Shown here: positions 32,216 to 34,939 of the stretch, piece by piece
Layout of the letters: each line of letters opens with the position of its first letter
Numbering within the stretch: position 1 is the stretch's first letter
DNA from: Rhizobium sp. P32RR-XVIII
GTDB taxonomy: Bacteria; Pseudomonadota; Alphaproteobacteria; Rhizobiales; Rhizobiaceae
Direction: 5' to 3'
DNA: 34,939 nucleotides
NCBI RefSeq assembly: GCF_012641395.1
Contig: NZ_JABAIH010000030.1
Coordinates: forward strand, 1-34,939
The notes under the pieces: generated by a model
The model's input: the letters and a program-made list of their open reading frames with translations, nothing else
Database searches by the model: none
What the model was told of the DNA's origin: nothing
Program-made: the position numbers and the translations under genes

Positions 32216-32620
32216 CCCGGTCGGGAGGCTGCGCGTCACGGTGAGGTAGTGCCATGCGGGAGAACCGGTGCGCGGCATGCGGCGGTACATCCAGCGTCCT
32301 GCAATCGAGCGGAGTGGGATGCCCCCCGTATGTCGCGTTGCCATGGTTCCGGGCTCGGGACGAATCTGATCAGCGAAGCGACGTGGTCGCACGCTTGTGC
32401 GAAACCTTGAGCTCCGAGATGCCGCGCGAGATCGAACACATCGCCTTTCGCTGGCGCGAGCGGGTCGAACCAGCCTCGATCGCCGTGGATCACGATAACG
32501 ATGTTGGCACCATGGCGATACTTGATTGCTCTCCTTCAGATCAAGCTTCCAACTGTCGTGTTGGAGCAAGGCTGCGCAACCGACACGATCGCGCAAATCT
32601 TCGATTACTTTCTTTCTCAT
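32210..32620 (-). pseudogene. DUF3991/Toprim-type plasmid protein relic (N-terminal part)
   Basis: From ATG 32620 the minus strand reads MRKKVIEDLRDRVGCAALLQ and LDLKES, then after a frame change KYRHGANIVIVIHGDRGWFDPLAPAKGDVFDLARHLG, FAQACDHVASLIRFVPS, and after another change RSIAGRWMYRRMPRTG and WHYLTVTRSLP. This order matches the N-terminal region of the large DUF3991/Toprim (primase-like) proteins carried by rhizobial plasmids. The Toprim domain itself is gone, cut at about 32210 where the oppositely oriented GMC relic ends. Identification is from recalled family sequence and would need a search to confirm. Confidence 0.6.
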
Positions 32621-32629
32621 TATCTTCAC

Positions 32630-33348
32630 CAGGCTTCCTTTTCGGCTCCGCCTGATCCTTTCTTTAATTCAGGTTCCGTTGCCGCTTGGCGACAACACTT
32701 CACCTACCGGCCGCGAAGCGTGACGGATGCAAGGGCGCGGGTGAGATTTCAGGGACAATGACAGCTCGCCCGCGGCGAAGCTCCCTTGCATCGGGCACAG
32801 CGCCAGCGGGATTGGCCGCATCCAAGAGCCGCGGACCACGCGTGATACTCGAGCGCGATGGCGCCCACTTCTCCGCCGTACTCGCTGGACACCAACACGC
32901 TGAACGTGTCTTCGACCTAAGACCACTCACGGCCACCATCAGCGCGCCGGCAAAGTGAAAGGCGTTTTCCTGGGTGAAGTTGAGATTCTGCGATACCGTG
33001 AGGCTCCCGTCTGGAGGCGGGGACATGGCTGCTCGACAGGCACCGACGTGTCCGGCCGCGGGGCGCTGGCGATCACCGGATCGCCGGCTCGGACGGAGAG
33101 GCTGTCGGGATCACGTTCGCCGACCCGAAACGAGGGGCTGCGTTCGACGGTCGATACACCCGTGGATAAGCATGCCGCCTACGCGGACACAGGCGTTGAT
33201 GAAAGCCGATCGCACGAAAATCGCAAACAGGTGCTCGCGCCGCGATGATCGTTTGCCATCGGGTCGCGGGTTCGCCGTGAGCGCCTGTTGGCCACGTTCG
33301 CTTTGGAGATTGACACGATTGCTCTGCGACCGGCAACTCAATGCCGGG
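32630..33348. other. No recognisable gene
   Basis: About 720 bases upstream of the second IS6 element. Open frames on both strands lack known domains. The plus-strand segment around 33090-33170 reads GSDGEAVGITFADPKRGAAF in one frame, which looks coding but is short and unidentified. Probably more degraded plasmid DNA. Confidence 0.35.
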
Positions 33349-34149
33349 CGATGTCACGTTGTTTCATCACTGATCGAAGATGGTGTGACACCTGCAAAGT
33401 CAGGCATGCGCCGGTCACCGCCTTCCAGTGCGCCATGGCGCGGATACGATGGATGTGGGTGGCGAGAGATGAGCGTTTTGAGGCGGTGCGACGAAAAGAT
33501 TTCTGACTGCGGAAAATATCGATACAAAGCGTTGCAGGCCGCCGGCCGATCGAAATCCCTGCATCATTCGTTGTCGTTTTCGCAGCGGTAAGTGAGAGTT
33601 CTCTGACCGGTTGTTGAGACCTTTGTGAGATCGATGTTCGACATCTGGCATGATTTTCCGTTTTGCCGCGCCGTACGATCGCAGTTTGTCGGTGATGATG
33701 CGCTTTGGCCTCAGACCTTGCTTCTCTAGCAGCCGGATCAGCACTCGCTTGGCGGCCTGGTATCGCGGCGGGTCTGGACGATTTCATCGAGAACGTAGCC
33801 GCTCTGATCGACGGCGCGCCACAGCCAGTGTTTTTGGCCGCCGATGGAAATCACCACCTCGTCCAGATGCCAGATGTCTCGTCGCGAAGGCTGCTTACGG
33901 CGCAGTCGCTTTGCGAAGGCCGGACCGAATTTGCGGCCCCATCGCCGGATCGTTTCATACGACACCACAATCCCACGCTCCAACAGCATCTCCTCAACCA
34001 GCCGCAGGCTCAGAGGGAACCTAAAATAGAGCCAGACCGCGTGGGCGATGATCTGCGGCGGAAAGCGGTGGTTCTTATAGCGGACGGTGGGTTCGCTCAT
34101 CTCCACCCCATTATCCGCGAACCGTTAAGCCACAGACAACGTGACATCG
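33349..34149 (-). mobile_element. IS6-family insertion sequence, copy B (transposase frameshifted)
   Basis: An 801-base element with the same inverted-repeat tips as copy A (CGATGTCACGTTGT, left 33349, right end 34149) and the same orientation. The transposase starts near 34106 (RYKNHRFPPQIIAHAVWLYFRF), has DIWHLDEVVISIGGQKHWLW and DQSGYVLDEIV, changes frame near 33758 (one base short of DTKAAKR), continues MLIRLLEKQGLRPKRIITDKLRSY and VEHRSHKGLNNRSENSH, and changes frame again near 33480 before SLATHIHRIRAMAHW. Flanking octamers (atgccggg and ggcgtcca) do not match. Two frameshifts make it inactive as read. Confidence 0.9.
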
Positions 34150-34752
34150 GCGTCCAAGGTCCTATCCGACAAGCCCAAGCGTGTGCAGGCATTGCTTCAG
34201 CAATACGGGCAGGCGATTTCGAGGAGTCGTACCGCCGGCCGACGCGTGAGCTTCCGCGTAGATGTCGACCCGGAAGGCGAGATGATCATGACGCCGGTGG
34301 ACGAGGAAGCGACGGCAGTTCCCGCGCTTTCGGAGGAGGGCGGCGGACCGGATACCGAGCTGGAGCAGGCACTAGCCGCCGCCCGGGCCCGGGGACGCAC
34401 AAAGGCAGCGGAGATCCTTGGCGGCGCGGATATGCTCAGCGCCGACGATTTCGCAAGACTGGTTGGCACGACACGGGTCACGATCAATACCAAGCGCTAA
34501 AACGGACAGGTATTGGGCCTAGACGGCGCCAAGCGTGGGTTCCGCTTTCCCGAATGGCAACTTGATTCCGACGGAAAACCCTATGCAACGCTTCCGGCAC
34601 TCCATGAACGGCTTGGCGGAGCATGGGCGGTCTATCGCTTCCTAGTGCAGCCACACGGTGAAGCCAGCCGGTACCGGATCGGGCAGCGGGAGACCGCGCG
34701 GTCCGCCTGTGCGCAGATCCGCGCTGCGCTCCCAACCTTCGCCGCATGTTGA
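34141..34752 (+). pseudogene. Antitoxin/DNA-binding-like protein gene: 5' end replaced by IS6, in-frame stop
   Basis: One frame runs from a GTG inside the IS6 right terminal repeat (34141) to TGA at 34752 with a single TAA at 34498-34500. Before it: ASKVLSDKPKRVQALLQQYGQ, AGRRVSFRVDVDPEGEMIMTPV, ELEQALAAARARGRTKAAEILGGADMLSADDFARLVGTTRVTINTKR. After it: NGQVLGLDGAKRGFRFPEWQLDSDGKP and HERLGGAWAVYRFLVQ. This order (HTH-like, then LG-GxxYPxWQ and xVYRFL) matches a family of rhizobial Xre/MbcA-like proteins. CAA (Gln) to TAA is the simplest origin of the stop. The C-terminus after VQPHGE also deviates from the expected pattern. Confidence 0.65.
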
Positions 34753-34797
34753 ACGGTTGGAACGCGAGAGCCCGACGTGTTATATAAGACGGCTGAG

Positions 34798-34830
34798 CAT
34801 TGTGAGACGCAGGCATGGGGCCTCACAATG
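34798..34830 (+). promoter_or_regulatory. Perfect 9-base inverted repeat in the ybaK-like leader
   Basis: CATTGTGAG (34798-34806) and CTCACAATG (34822-34830) form a perfect dyad with a 15-base spacer. TATATAAG at about 34780-34788 upstream looks like a -10 box, so the dyad would lie at or just after the transcription start. It could be an operator or a leader hairpin. Confidence 0.5.
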
Positions 34831-34856
34831 GAAGGTCTCGCCCGGAGGGTGGGATT

Positions 34857-34939
34857 GTGACCATTGCATTGACACTCCAGGCATATCTCGATCGCAAGGG
34901 CGTCGAGTACGATCTGGTCGAGCACAGGCCGACCAGATC
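34857..34939 (+). CDS. YbaK/ProX-type aminoacyl-tRNA deacylase, N-terminus (cut by window end)
   Basis: The visible 27 codons read (GTG start) TIALTLQAYLDRKGVEYDLVEHRPTRS, the N-terminus of YbaK/EbsC-family trans-editing proteins that hydrolyse misacylated tRNAs such as Cys-tRNA(Pro) or Ala-tRNA(Pro). GGAGGG at 34844-34849, seven bases before GTG, supports this start. The catalytic Lys and the rest lie beyond the window. A dyad and a possible -10 box sit upstream. Confidence 0.75.
   Translation, partial: MTIALTLQAYLDRKGVEYDLVEHRPTR

Noticed and set aside
33415..33744. Separate 109-codon protein downstream of the IS6 transposase start
   Set aside because: It is the C-terminal part of the same transposase after a frameshift, not an independent gene.
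1..34939. CRISPR array, riboswitch, rRNA or replication origin
   Set aside because: No regularly spaced repeats, no recognisable riboswitch core, no rRNA sequence and no repABC or oriT-like arrangement were seen.

Overview
The window looks like accessory DNA (plasmid, chromid or genomic island) of an alphaproteobacterium, most likely Rhizobiaceae (Rhizobium/Agrobacterium/Sinorhizobium type). This rests on family content: an extra IhfB, a TacAT and a HicAB toxin-antitoxin pair, a cyclase/TolB-like/TPR protein, a MASE4-type histidine kinase, a TIGR02594-like secreted protein, IS6/IS5/IS630 relics and a DUF3991/Toprim plasmid-gene relic. No replication genes, rRNA, tRNA or CRISPR array were seen.

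Layout. 0-0.6 kb: IS6-family transposase relic. 1.2-2.0 kb: transglutaminase-like protein (-). 2.4-2.7 kb: IHF beta subunit (+). 2.9-3.7 kb: tacAT pair (-) with a readable promoter/operator. 3.95-5.27 kb: M20 deacetylase split by a 10-A run. 5.4-5.95 kb: gene relic and IS630 fragment. 5.96-6.57 kb: hicAB (-), probably leaderless. 7.2-8.9 kb: adenylate-cyclase-domain protein (-). 9.6-23.2 kb: a catabolic or detoxification block made of RidA (nonsense mutation), gamma-glutamylcyclotransferase, LysR (-), ring-cleaving dioxygenase/VOC protein, a second LysR, two isochorismatase-fold hydrolases, an XapX protein, a Tat-exported amidohydrolase (frameshift), DoxX (frameshift), an MFS exporter with a fused ABM-like tail, YoaK, and remnants of DUF1622, ABM and DUF417 proteins. 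23-25.3 kb: IS5 and IS6 relics, a truncated metallo-beta-lactamase-fold gene and two unknown frameshifted genes. 25.3-30.8 kb: SAM methyltransferase (-), sensor histidine kinase, a second kinase relic, inositol-monophosphatase-like protein (-), secreted CHAP/NlpC-like protein and cold-shock protein (-). 31-33.3 kb: a graveyard with GMC oxidoreductase and DUF3991/Toprim relics. 33.35-34.15 kb: a second near-full-length IS6 element. 34.1-34.9 kb: a broken DNA-binding/antitoxin-like gene and the start of a YbaK-type deacylase.

How the parts fit. The 9.6-23 kb block reads as one functional neighbourhood. A shared element, GCAAT-N18-GCAATT with exactly 23-nt spacing, occurs in the same orientation upstream of five of its transcription units (RidA, VOC dioxygenase, isochorismatase 1, DoxX-MFS, YoaK). 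One copy lies between the divergent LysR gene (10917-11816) and the VOC gene, so that LysR is the leading candidate regulator. The gene set (MhqO-like ring-cleaving dioxygenase, DoxX, isochorismatase-fold hydrolases, ABM-like proteins, exporter, RidA, gamma-glutamylcyclotransferase) suggests handling of aromatic or electrophilic compounds; that role is inference. Two direct IS6 copies bracket 22.25-33.35 kb without matching target duplications, consistent with IS6-driven deletion or rearrangement.

About ten genes or relics are broken by single-base changes, most at homopolymers and mostly one base short. This is either real decay or uncorrected sequencing indels; two further genes carry in-frame TAA stops where Gln is plausible.
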